DNA of 60,000 nucleotides, from assembly GCA_009663005.1 (NCBI GenBank), contig VIGQ01000015.1, forward strand, positions 90,001 to 150,000. Direction: 5' to 3'. The translations under genes were made by a program, and so were the position numbers. Position 1 is the first letter of the stretch. Every line of letters begins with the position of its first letter. Below are positions 24,520 to 34,094 of the stretch, in pieces. The notes under the pieces are model-generated. The model saw only the letters and a program-made list of their open reading frames with translations. It searched no databases and was not told the origin of the DNA. This DNA is from Actinidia chinensis (Eukaryota; Streptophyta; Magnoliopsida; Ericales; Actinidiaceae).

Positions 24520-24826
24520 TCCTAGGGCAAAGTACGGAGGGAAGTCAAGCCCACGGGAAAGTCCGGGAAATTGACAAAAGAAAAGTCCTAGATGGCAACG
24601 ATACGGAGGGGGGGGAAATGTCATAAGCCCACGGTGAAAGTCCGGGAAGGGGATTTGAACAAAATGAAAGTCCTAGATGGCAACGAAGGAGGGAATGTAA
24701 TAGCCCACGGTGAATGAAGTCGGGGGAAGTTGACAAATTAAAATGTCATAGATCGGCCAACGATACGGAGGGGAAATATCATCGGGGCCCACGGTGTGAA
24801 TTGATGAAAGGTCGGAAAAGTTGATG
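24520..24826. repeat. minisatellite, four units of about 65-90 bases
   Basis: Four tandem units each carry GTCCTAGATGGCAACG or a variant, then TACGGAGGGG, AGCCCACGG, and AGTCCGGGAAGTTGACAAA. Unit length varies through short indels. It lies in non-coding DNA flanked by LTR-retrotransposon-like sequence (23.5-25.3 kb), where such arrays are common. No ORF spans it. Confidence 0.8.
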
Positions 24827-25349
24827 CGTGTTATCTCACGTGCTTAGTGATAATAAGATTGCGTTAGGTAGTGGTCTAAATGTGTTCTTCTAAAATTATT
24901 GGAGTAGTAATGCCTTGTGAGAAAAGATGATTTTTTGGAAACCTGGTGCATTTGAGAAATCAAGGATTGAAAATCAAAAAGTAATTTTGATATAAATGAA
25001 AGCATACTTTATGTATCAGTTTCATTAGTATAGTTATGGATCAATGGTTTTAGCTTTGAACATCAAGTCCATGTTAAACTTTGCAAGGTGGTAACTCACC
25101 TTTACTATAAAAACAATGATTTTCAGGGTACGAGGGTTATCATGGAGGGGGTTTCTGGAGGCATGTGGATGCCAGTTGTGCTGTTTAATTTGATAAACAC
25201 ATATTAAGTTGTTAAATTAGATGTTATTGTAATATTATTTCCGCACTCTATTGTAAAATGAAGTTGTGATGTCATTTGTTACTTTTTAAGCATGTGAGTT
25301 GTTGCTTACGTGGTCGGGTCTTCGGGTTTGACCGGGGCGTGCGTTGACA

Positions 25350-25578
25350 TACCATCCTTTTATAGACAAGGGACAGGAGGTGATGGAACTCCTACACAGA
25401 ATACCTAATCATTATCCCTAATATATCTAGGAAAACCAAAAGATAAAGACTCTCCAAGGGAGAAGGAGATTCTAGATAACTCGAGAGTTTCACCATCACA
25501 TGGACACTCTATATGAACTCCAACGGGCTTGGTCTTGGCTATGAGACTGGACTCAGCCAGATGGGCTGTGGACTCAAC
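25350..25578 (-). repeat. truncated downstream LTR of the copia-type element
   Basis: It aligns in order with 28006-28214 (ACCATCC..TTATAGACAA, ATACCTAATCATTA, CTCGAGAGTTTCACC, TGGACACTC, TATGAACTCCAA). It contains TCTATAAAAGG on the minus strand as a TATA box. The outer 270 bases present in the other LTR are missing, replaced by unrelated sequence before 25350. Confidence 0.7.
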
Positions 25579-26559
25579 AATCTCTCCATTACAGCCCACT
25601 GGAGAAGTATCTGACGTCTTCAAGTTGTCCATTCCTGCAGGCTGATCCAGCTCCCCCATAAGACTGCAAGACAACATCGAGATACCGTACCTCATCACGG
25701 GCTACGGCACTTCCCACCAAAGTGTATGCACCTCCACAAAACCGAAGTGTCTGCACCTTCTCAACGAGGTGCCCCCACTGGGGTTGCCCCCCACCCCCCA
25801 CCGGGGTGCGCCGCAAAGAAGTAAAATCACTTTGCCGAGTTGTCGTGACTCCATCTTCCTCCCTTTGTGCGCACAACTGGAGAGATCACCGCCATGATCA
25901 AACGAGAGCCAAAAAGAGACAGTTTCGGCCGTCACCGCGGACCTTCGCGTACACTTCTCAAAATCGACTTGGTCTCCTTTCTCTGAGCTTTTCTATGCGC
26001 CATCCTGCATGGTTGCCACCACTCGGTTGGCCAGACTCCGACATATCCCAAATCATCTCCCTGCGCTCTTGTACCACTCTGGATCCTCCAGGTACCATGC
26101 AACTTGCTTGCGTACCTCTGTGCAAGGTTTTCTTCTCTTGTCCATTTCTTCTCGCTAATACTACTAACCTATGTCAGACAGTAGCTCCTCTGTCTGGACA
26201 CTCCCTATAATCGGTTATAGCCCTCTGTCTTCTTCTTCTACAGCAGCTCCTTGTTTCCCTTGCGCAAACTCTTAGAATTCCTCCACTAGCGCAAAGCTTG
26301 CATCCCTTTGAATCTAAGCATCCCAATAGAAATCAAATTTTCCGTAGATAAGAATATTGCCCTTACCTCAGTAACCGTCCACAGACCTTCCGTCTGCCAT
26401 GGGTAACCGGACTGATCCTCTGCCAACACTCTGCTAGACGTGTTGTTAGCATCCATATACGTCACCCGGCCATGAGTGCATATATCGAGAACACCTCTTA
26501 TCTCGCATTAAAGTGGTAAGCACTGCCTGGAATCCAATACCCAATCTACTTTCTATCTT

Positions 26560-27384
26560 CCGATGCTGCTAAGAGCGCATCACTTATCATCATCAGCCAT
26601 CCCTACTGTCGCGCTTGTATTCTGAAGATGATCTGTGCTTCTTTCTTACTTTGGAAATCCCTTTGATATGCTCCTCCGTCGCAATAAAAGCACCTAACAG
26701 TGCGACCTCCTCGCCTTGTGACCTCCACCGTCCTTTTTCAGTAACCCTATGATGGACCTCTCCTTTGACCCTCGCCTCTTTCCCTACTTCCCTCTGAGAC
26801 TAGGGATTGCGACCACTCATGATCTATGAACCCATCTCTCTCCTCTGAGCCTCTTCATTGAATTAGGGCATCTTAGACCTAATCGTAGTCACTTCCACAT
26901 CGGTACTGAATTGCTGAGAGACAACCACCAATGTCTCCCAACTATCTGGCCAAGAAAACTCAGAAGAAAGCCAATAAGGCCTGCAGTCGTCGTCAAATGT
27001 AGTGTTAGGTTTCAAACTGGTCAAACTGCATGACCAAATTCTGAACTAACTCGTATGTGCCGCCAGATAGTCTCCCTCATGAAGTTTCAAATTCACAAAG
27101 CATCTCATCAATACGGCTTTGTTCTGAGATGTCTTCGCTGATACATCTCCTCTATTGATCCAAACTCATAGCATAGTTCCTATACACATGATGGAACACC
27201 TCGTATCAATACACTGTCTGATTAGCCCAATCGTCTTCATGTTCATCTCTAATCCTTCATCCTTCTTTGATAAAGGTTTTTCTAATTTATTCTCCAAAGG
27301 TCGTGCACCTCCTTGCAAAATAGGAATGTCCTCCATCCTAGGTTTCCATATGGCCATTAATTCGCGCCAATGCAGGTACAGCAA
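26560..27384 (-). pseudogene. degenerate copia gag with zinc knuckle
   Basis: Minus-strand reading frames, broken by small shifts, show WKPRMED, then MNMKTIGLIRQCID, then NKAV.MRCFVNLK..EGD, LQALLA, and RCFYCDGG...KRD. This is the order of the plant copia gag (UBN2-type) domain ending in a CCHC zinc knuckle (about 26650-26698). The start is at 27384 (MLYLHWRELM). Stops and shifts make it non-functional as written. Sequence noise may account for part of the damage. Confidence 0.7.
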
Positions 27385-27394
27385 CCCCTCTGTA

Positions 27395-27615
27395 TAGCGC
27401 GTGAGCCGGTCATTCTCGGCGCGTGCAGCGCGTAAAACGCGTGGCAGCCTCTCCCCGGGCGCGTGGCGGCGATTCCCGGCGCGTGTGACCCCCTCCGGGC
27501 GCGTGGCAGCGCGTGGTCCACCCTAATGGTGCGTGTCTAGACTGATTCCTCACTCTCCGATCTTTAAATGACGCGTGAGGGCGTGTCCGGACTCCGTTTC
27601 TGACGCGGTTTGGGA
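27395..27615. repeat. GCGCGTG-rich leader array of the copia-type element
   Basis: Between the primer-binding site and gag lies a GC-rich stretch with about nine copies of GCGTG in contexts such as GGGCGCGTGGC and GGCGCGTGTG, spaced about 15-25 bases. The surrounding window is strongly AT-rich, so this is the GC peak of the region. It may be a packaging or translation-control leader; this role is a guess. Confidence 0.65.
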
Positions 27616-27727
27616 TGCTGGAGCTCCGTATCGTACAAGTGAAACCTGGTGCAATCAAAAATTAATTTTTTGAGCACTTTTCCCGTACATAACGAATTCA
27701 ACCTGTGCTCCGAAGCGCCTCCACTAG

Positions 27728-27741
27728 GCTCTGATAACTAA
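27728..27741 (-). other. primer-binding site of the copia-type element
   Basis: The minus strand reads TAGTTATCAGAGCC directly after the LTR end ACAACA. Plant copia elements prime from initiator-Met tRNA with TGGTATCAGAGCC, so this is a close match with two changes. Confidence 0.7.
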
Positions 27742-27742
27742 T

Positions 27743-28214
27743 TGTTGTGCTCAAAACGAATTATGGATCACCAACACACACAGACAAAAACAATAAAGAT
27801 TTTAATTATGTGGTTCAGTCAACGATGCCTACGTCCACGGAGAGAAATTAACAAATCCACTTCGACTAATGGATCAACAGAGGAGACTCACCTCCAACTC
27901 CTACACCGTCTCTCACAATCCCTCTCTCTTGTCTTGCCTCCAATCTCACCTCACAGCATCTGACTCTCAACTCCACAACACAACGCCGCTATAAATCTAA
28001 GCACCCTACCATCCCTGTTATAGACAAAGGAAGGAGGTGGTGGCCCTACCAATACCTAATCATTACCTAATCTATCTAGAAAACAAAAATTAAAACTCCC
28101 CAGAGTTCTAGCATACTCGAGAGTTTCACCGTACATGGACACTCCATATGAACTCCAATCAATCTTGGGCTTGGCTACTGACTTGGACTCATCCGAGATG
28201 GGAATGGACTCAAA
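27743..28214 (-). repeat. upstream LTR of the copia-type element
   Basis: On the minus strand it runs from about TTGAGTCC to ACAACA. It includes GATTTATAGCGGC and CTATAAC as possible TATA signals. It ends next to the primer-binding site. It is about 470 bases, longer than the matching LTR at 25350-25578, which lost one side. Confidence 0.7.
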
Positions 28215-28216
28215 GT

Positions 28217-29112
28217 AGTTACTGAGCTAAGTATTAGAACTGTTCAAGCTTGATTTGAAATCTTAAAAGCTTCACAATTTACAAACAAGTTTTTAAAAAC
28301 AAGCTTAACACGAGTTTTAATTTGAGTAGCCTAGGCGTTTAATTTATTTATTTATTTAGAGATTAAATATTTACTAACAATAACAATAAATGACTAATAT
28401 CAAATAAAACCAACAAAGAATGAATATCAAATAGTAGAGTTTCGAGGAGGCGGCGCGATAACTAATCGAGGCGGGACACTCCTGCCTAGCGCCGAGACAG
28501 CCGCTTTTTAGAACAGTGGTTTCTTGTTACCCGGTTTTACTTCTCACCAACACCTCAATAATTGGGATGGGAAAAAAAGACATATTAACCTTATCTTTCG
28601 TTTTTTCAATTCCCTTTCCTATGATTGTCGAGATTTCTAAATTTTGCTTAATTTTAAGCAAAAATAAGCAACTAACCTCTCCTGTAGCATAGTAATGACA
28701 AGAACTTGGTCCGTATCTTCAATGAAGTTAGCGTCGTTTGCTCTCCCCCACAAGTCCCTTTGTTTCAACTCTTAACTCTTGATTGCTTCCAGCTATTGGT
28801 TTTGTAATGATGTGCATATTGTTACAACAACAACGATCTTCTCCTTCTCCTATGATCTCTTGTATACAAAGCATACCTGATGCTGTGCTGCAAGTTTCAC
28901 CTATCACAAGTGCTACTTCAGTATATAGGACGTTCAATTCTTTTCATCGGATTTGGGTCGGCAGTGATCCTAAACTCCTAAAAGACTACATATCGTAGTT
29001 GACTGAGCCGAGTATTAAATTGTTCAACTTGATTTGAAATCTTAAAGATTTAAACAAATTACAAACAAGTTTTTAATGAGTCTAACACGAGTTTAATTTG
29101 AGTAGCCTAGTT
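28217..29112. repeat. direct repeat pair enclosing a partial copy of the 22.8-23.5 kb region
   Basis: Two blocks of about 120 bases, 28217-28330 and 28990-29112, share GTTCAA.CTTGATTTGAAATC, ACAAACAAGTTTTTAA and TTTAATTTGAGTAGCCTAG. Between them, 28338-28441 aligns with 22803-22915 and 28449-28740 aligns with 23188-23480. About 270 bases of the older copy are missing. The similarity runs past the MITE end, so a segment was copied rather than only a transposon. Confidence 0.7.
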
Positions 29113-29458
29113 TCATTTATCAACTTAGGTGTCCATTTAAAATTTTATCTACCTAGAATTAGAGTGGTCTACAGATATACATACACTTTTTTCTAAGTAA
29201 TTTTTAGTTATTAGGCATTGTCCAAAGGTAAAAACCATGTTGTCTTAATTTTTTGCACTAGAATGAAACGAATTGGTAACTATTTCGTATAAAGGTACTT
29301 CAATATTTCAAATTGGGTCAAGAATTTTTTTTAAAAAACAAAATTGGCACTAACAAAAGTTTTTTTTTTGATAATTTAACTTACAAAGTTTTTCCTTTGC
29401 CTAAACGATCGGAAGATTCACTTTTTGAGGGCGCGTGACTTGATTGTTTTTCGTATTC

Positions 29459-29600
29459 GGAAATGCTAAAAGTCACTGATGATTTTACCATTTTTGTACC
29501 GGATGAATCAAAATGACGTCATTTTGGGTGTACAAAAATCAAAACGACATCGTTCAACTAAACAAAACAAAAATGGCTTTTCGTCTTTTTGTGAAGTAAT
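29459..29600. mobile_element. truncated GACGTC-family MITE
   Basis: The left end, GGAAATGCTAAAAGTCACTG followed by TTTTGTACCG, matches the start of the element at 49323. The interior holds AAAATGACGTCATTTTGGG and AAAACGACATCG. The right terminal repeat is not found, so the copy is truncated or degraded. Confidence 0.55.
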
Positions 29601-29609
29601 TGATTAAGT

Positions 29610-30880
29610 GAAAAGGGTGACTTTCTAGGTCGAAGTGGAACGAAAGAGAAAAGATAGGACTTTATAATTGTACTTGCGTTATAGGATCCAAAGTCGGTGA
29701 ATTTTATCGTTACAATTCATTTGAGAAAAAGGCGGCAAATTAAAAGCCGACACTGCCCAACCGACCCTGGCCAGCTCCTACCTCACTCATAATATTTTTT
29801 ATATTATTTAAAGTGAGAGATGGGGAACCATGCCATTTTTTAGGCTTATATCTATTTTTTTTAAATATTATTTAATTTAATAAGAATATATTTTTAGAGT
29901 TAGATCAGTTCAAATAATTTTTTATTTTATTTTATTTTTTCCAAATTTCTTCACTTAGGATTTTAAAATGGTAGAAATAGCTTGAAACTTCAAATTCAGA
30001 AAAAATTTATTAAAACAAAAATAAATATTTTTATTATCCTATAGTAAATCATTTCTAAATTTTTATAATTTTTAAAACCAAAAAAATTAAAAATAAACCG
30101 TCTAAATCCTGATCCCAACAATGTAAAAGATAATTGTTTATTTTTTTTCTTCTCCAAAATAATGTGACCCTATTATCTTCACCTCTAAAATCAAAAACCA
30201 TCATTAAGTTATATATATTTGCGAAACTATCACAACATCACATCCCTCTGCATGGATTTTTTATATAATTTTCTGGGGTAACTTGATATTAATACTAATT
30301 ATTATTTTTTCTCCGTATTGATACTTATTGAGGATCCAACGACTAGGAGTGGGTCTAGTGCATCCCAAAGTGCGACCATACAGATTTCATCATAACTTTA
30401 ATACTAAACAAAATCATGTTAATTAAACATGTATCAATTCGTCTATCAATTTAAATAATAATCATTTCAAGATAAAGTTTTTATAGTCATGTATTTTAAA
30501 AAAACTCATTTTATATGAAGTCAAAATACATATTACGAATAAATATCATATTAAATAATATTTTTTATAGTATTGATTTTCAACGATTAAAGTCTAATAC
30601 TATAAATAATTTGAATTACAAAAGTAAAGCCAAAAGATACCAAACTCTGTTTGATAATATTTAAAAGTTAATTTTTTTTAAGTTGCTATCAAGAAAGCCA
30701 AGATTTTTTAACTTTTTTTATTTGGACTTTACTTTACGTTTAAAATCAAGTAACAAACAAAAAAAAGGTTCAACTTTAATTAATTTTTTTTTATATATTT
30801 TAAAATAAAAAAAATTAACAAATACCTAAAAAAACTAGTACCAACGGATCCCATCTACACACTGTGGCAGACCAAACGTT
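29610..30880. other. gene-free AT-rich stretch
   Basis: Long A/T runs and no exon, tandem array or terminal repeats that I can support. Confidence 0.6.
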
Positions 30881-30951
30881 AAAACTGACTGTGTCCAAGA
30901 AACACTACCAAAATCTTTGAAGGGTATTTTGTAATAACAATCCCGAAACAC

Positions 30952-31064
30952 TAGGGTTTTGGCTCTTTCATTTCATCCTCGCCCGACGCTATAAAGACAT
31001 AGCGCCGTAATTCGTTAGCCAATTGTTCATTAGTTCCAGAGACCCACAATCACTCTCTGGCAAG
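30952..31064 (+). promoter_or_regulatory. telo-box/TATA promoter with spliced 5' leader
   Basis: TAGGGTTTT (a telo-box) at 30952-30960 is followed 30 bases later by TATAAA at 30990-30995. A pyrimidine-containing leader then reaches CTCTCTGGCAAG|GTTAGT, a good splice donor with GT at 31065. Telo-boxes near a TATA box mark promoters of ribosomal protein and translation-related genes in plants. No ATG precedes the donor, so the first intron would be in the leader. I could not identify the coding exons. Confidence 0.5.
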
Positions 31065-31857
31065 GTTAGTCTTTTCTATCTTTTATATCCTCTGTTTTCT
31101 TAGTCCTCTCCTCTTTTGAAGTTTGTTCATTGGATCATTAGAGATTGCGTATACTGTTGAGGGGGCAGGGGGGTGACGGAAAATGTATTATCAAGCTCTG
31201 AAAGCTACAGAGCTTGTTGATGTTTTCCAAATCCTGATCTCTACGCCTTTGTTTCCAAGTCCTTTGAAAACAATTGATTGGTTGTGTGCTTTATTCTGTT
31301 ATGGCGTTCTGATCGGCTTTTGATGCAATGGTTATTGGTTGATGACCCATGTTGGCAAGATAATTAGAGTCTATGGTGCGACTCTATCCCCGTAGCGTTT
31401 TCAGGCGCTGTACGTTGCGATACCGAAACGAAGGGGAGCATTTAGCATTGCTTCTTGGTTTTGCACCATGCTTATGCATTCAAATGCTTCCACATTTAAA
31501 CCTTCTTTTCATCTCTTGGGGGGATTTGAATTAATAAGGCATGGTGTGGTTCTTGTTGAAAATTTGGGACTTAGTCATCGTTTTGTGTAGTTTTGAAAAA
31601 GTTTCATTTTAGTACAGGGATTGATTCGGTTGATGTTTTTATATGAATGGGATCTGGGATTGGACCTCCCGGGGGAGGGAGGGGGCCCTGACCCCCAAAC
31701 ATTGAAAAATCAAAAAAAAAAATTGTTTTTTATTTGTTTTTATATTTTTTATGTTAAGTTTTACTATTTTGCTATTGAAAATACACATTGGGCCCTTTAA
31801 ACGATGTTACGAAAGATCCATAAAAAATGTATAGTTTTAAGGCTTCCCCTAAATTGA

Positions 31858-31890
31858 AATCTTGCGTCCGCCACATCTTGCGTCCGCCAC
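31858..31890. repeat. 16-base tandem duplication in a transposon tail
   Basis: ATCTTGCGTCCGCCAC occurs twice in direct succession. The wording (..CCCTAAATTGAAATC..CGTCCGCCACTG) resembles a widespread plant repeat tail, so this is probably a transposon remnant. Confidence 0.6.
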
Positions 31891-32625
31891 TGAGACCTGG
31901 GTTCATTATGTAACATCAACGAACCCTCTTCTTAAGGAAAAAAAATGTGGCGATTTGATTTTAGTTATGTTACTATGTTAAAGCATTCTTTGAATTGAGA
32001 GGTTCGGAAGTGGATGAGGAAAAGGAAAGTTAGGAGGGGAAGTGGTTAGTTATTGATGTTTAGATTGAGGGTTTGGAGGGGGAGGGACAAAAAATACAAA
32101 ACAGATAAAGAATAACAATTCTCTTTCTATTCTGGGGAGGTACAATGGAGGGCAAAGTGAACTCTAACTTTTTAAAATTTTTAGATACTAACAATCCTTT
32201 TTAAAAAATAATTATTTTCAAATCCAAAACAGACAAATATTAGAAATTTACTATGCACTCGAAATTGCATAGTAAATTTTTATAAGTTCTAAAAAATTCT
32301 ACATTAGACTTTGAACACGAACATTGTTCTATGTTCCCTTGTTATTTGTCCGTATGAAATCACATGATAACTTAAAAGGTGGGACTTTTATGTGATACTG
32401 CATCTAGTATACTCTACTAGGTAGCAATGTCTTAGGAGAATAGTAACATAGATGAGCACTCCCCTTGCAAGTGAAAAATTCAAGCCCAAGTGATTTTCAT
32501 GCTAAACTTGAATTGGTTACCATGTGGGCCCATTAATGTACTACCAGCAACATAAATGCATAGTCAACGTGGGTCTTGTTCTTCACTATGAATATCATTT
32601 TCCCCCCAAAATAAAACGCATGGTG

Positions 32626-33239
32626 TTTTATCGAAATTTATTGAATATTAAAACGACGTCGTTTTGAATAAAAAAAACTAAAAATTAAAATTGGGTGACG
32701 ATTGCAGCCCCTTCAAATTAGTTTGAAGAGAGAACGCTCTGATGAGGTTTAGAGCGTGGGGTGAGGTTGGGGTGTAATTGCCGTCAACAGAGGATGCATT
32801 CGAGGGGTAAGGTTGGCAGGGAGCTAGACGAGGTTGTGTCGGTGACCCATGTAGAGAGAGAGGGTTTGGGGGGGTGGGAACCGAGGGGGAGAGAGAGAGG
32901 GTGTAGTGCTGCGGAGGGAGAGAGGGGAGGGAGGGACTTTGGCGGTGGTGGTGGCGGCGCGAGTGGGAAGTATGATGGCTTTGAAGAGGCGCGTTCGCTA
33001 TTAATTGGGTTGCGGAGAGGAGTGGGAGGGTAGAGATTTTAGAAGTAGGATTTGCGGAGATGAATGGAAATGGGATGGATAATAGGATGATAGAAAGGAC
33101 GATGAGAAGGCAGGGGGCACAATGGGTGGAGAAGATGAGAGAGCGTGGTGCCAGGGATTGAGGGGGGGTGCAATGGTTCTTCAAATTGGAATGTAGTTTT
33201 TATTTTATTAAACGACATACTTTTAAATTTTCGGTAAAA
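32626..33239. mobile_element. Pack-MULE-like element, 614 bp, GC-rich cargo
   Basis: The left end reads TTTTATCGAAATTTATTG and the right end on the complement TTTTACCGAAAATTTAAA. Inverted similarity extends about 60 bases, including AACGACGTCGTTTT on the left and ATGTCGTTTAAT on the right. The flanks, ACGCATGGTG (32616-32625) and ACGTGTGGTC (33240-33249), agree at 7 of 10 positions, a plausible aged target duplication of MULE length. The centre is GC-rich and open on both strands, unlike the AT-rich surroundings. This is the structure expected of a Mutator-like element that captured gene sequence. Confidence 0.6.
32678..33184 (-). CDS. 168-codon open frame inside the Pack-MULE-like element
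   Basis: This is the longest ORF of the window. It starts MKNHCTPPQSLAPRS, has a hydrophobic stretch at about residues 21-45 (CAPCLLIVLSIILLSIPFPF) that resembles a signal anchor, then a Pro/Ser/His-rich tail. It lies almost exactly between the terminal repeats. The opposite strand is also partly open, with a Gly/Arg-rich reading, which is normal for GC-rich DNA. I do not recognise a family. It may be captured exon sequence read in either sense, or not translated. Confidence 0.3.
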   Translation of the reverse strand: MKNHCTPPQSLAPRSLIFSTHCAPCLLIVLSIILLSIPFPFISANPTSKISTLPLLSATQLIANAPLQSHHTSHSRRHHHRQSPSLPSLPPQHYTLSLSPSVPTPPNPLSLHGSPTQPRLAPCQPYPSNASSVDGNYTPTSPHALNLIRAFSLQTNLKGLQSSPNFNF

Positions 33240-33249
33240 ACGTGTGGTC

Positions 33250-34090
33250 TAGGACTTTCCACTAAGTAAACAAGTTAGTCTGACGCATTTCTAGTGAAGT
33301 GTCATGTATTTGGCTTGCAACTATTGGTGAAGAGAGTCTTTATTTCCCTCTATTGGATTACTCCACTTCTCTTGACGTGACAATTTTATTTGTTTTGACT
33401 TTTTATTTTACCTTAATTTCCTCCAAATTCTCACTTTGACATCATTCCTTGATTATTTTTTTGTTGAATACATCTCTTGGTTATTTATTAAAAAAATTGA
33501 TCAAAATTTTTAATTTCTTTTTTACTTAATCTTCCGAATTTTATATAAAAAAAATTTATGATTAAATTTTACAATTTTTTTTACTTTACCTTTATGTTGT
33601 TTTATTAAAAAAAAGATGGGTCAAATTTTTATTTTTTTTAAATTTCATATCAGCCGCTAAGGTTTTCAACACAAACACAAGACCTCCTCTAGTATTTTTA
33701 AAATGACACTGACTCTTATCATGCCAATTTCTCCAAAAAAAAGTACTAGCTCGTTATGAAGCTTACAAAATTAATGAGGTTAACCAAAATTAAAAATCTT
33801 CAAATTCATTGCCCATTTTGCCTCAGTGGGAGAGTTTACAAAATCAGAAAAAATTGGCAGGTGAGTAGTAAAATAAATTAAAAAATTTTGATCAATTTTT
33901 TTAAAAAAAATAATCAGGAGGTGGTATAAAAAAAAATATTAATAAATAGATGAATGACAAGTAGGAGTTTGGGGGGAGGAATTAGGGGTTAAAATTAGAA
34001 AGTCAAAAAAATTAAAATTGTCACGTCAAGGGGGGGTGGGGTGTAGGTGGTGAGAATAAAGTTTTTAAACAGTGGTGGAAACAATACTTA
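33250..34090. other. gene-free AT-rich stretch
   Basis: Long runs of A and T with no supportable exon. A tRNA A-box-like GCCTCAGTGGGAGAG near 33828 lacks a B-box downstream. Confidence 0.55.
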
Positions 34091-34094
34091 ACCC

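Larger units (their letters stand above)
25350..28214 (-). mobile_element. copia-type LTR retrotransposon, gag only, pol missing
   Basis: The element runs on the minus strand. Two related terminal blocks flank it: 27743-28214 (upstream LTR) and 25350-25578 (downstream LTR, truncated). Next to the upstream LTR a primer-binding site reads TAGTTATCAGAGCC on the minus strand, matching the initiator-Met tRNA site of plant copia elements. Then come a GC-rich leader, a gag remnant and a purine-rich site before TGTTGAGTCC of the second LTR. The internal region is only about 2.2 kb, and I see no integrase, reverse transcriptase or RNase H. It is therefore a deleted or non-autonomous derivative. Confidence 0.75.

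Noticed and set aside
31178..31324. 47-codon ORF MYYQALKATELVDVFQ... downstream of the telo-box promoter
   Set aside because: It would lie inside the presumed leader intron and has no recognised family.
33820..33860. tRNA-like A-box GCCTCAGTGGGAGAG
   Set aside because: No B-box (GGTTCGANTCC) or cloverleaf follows within tRNA distance.
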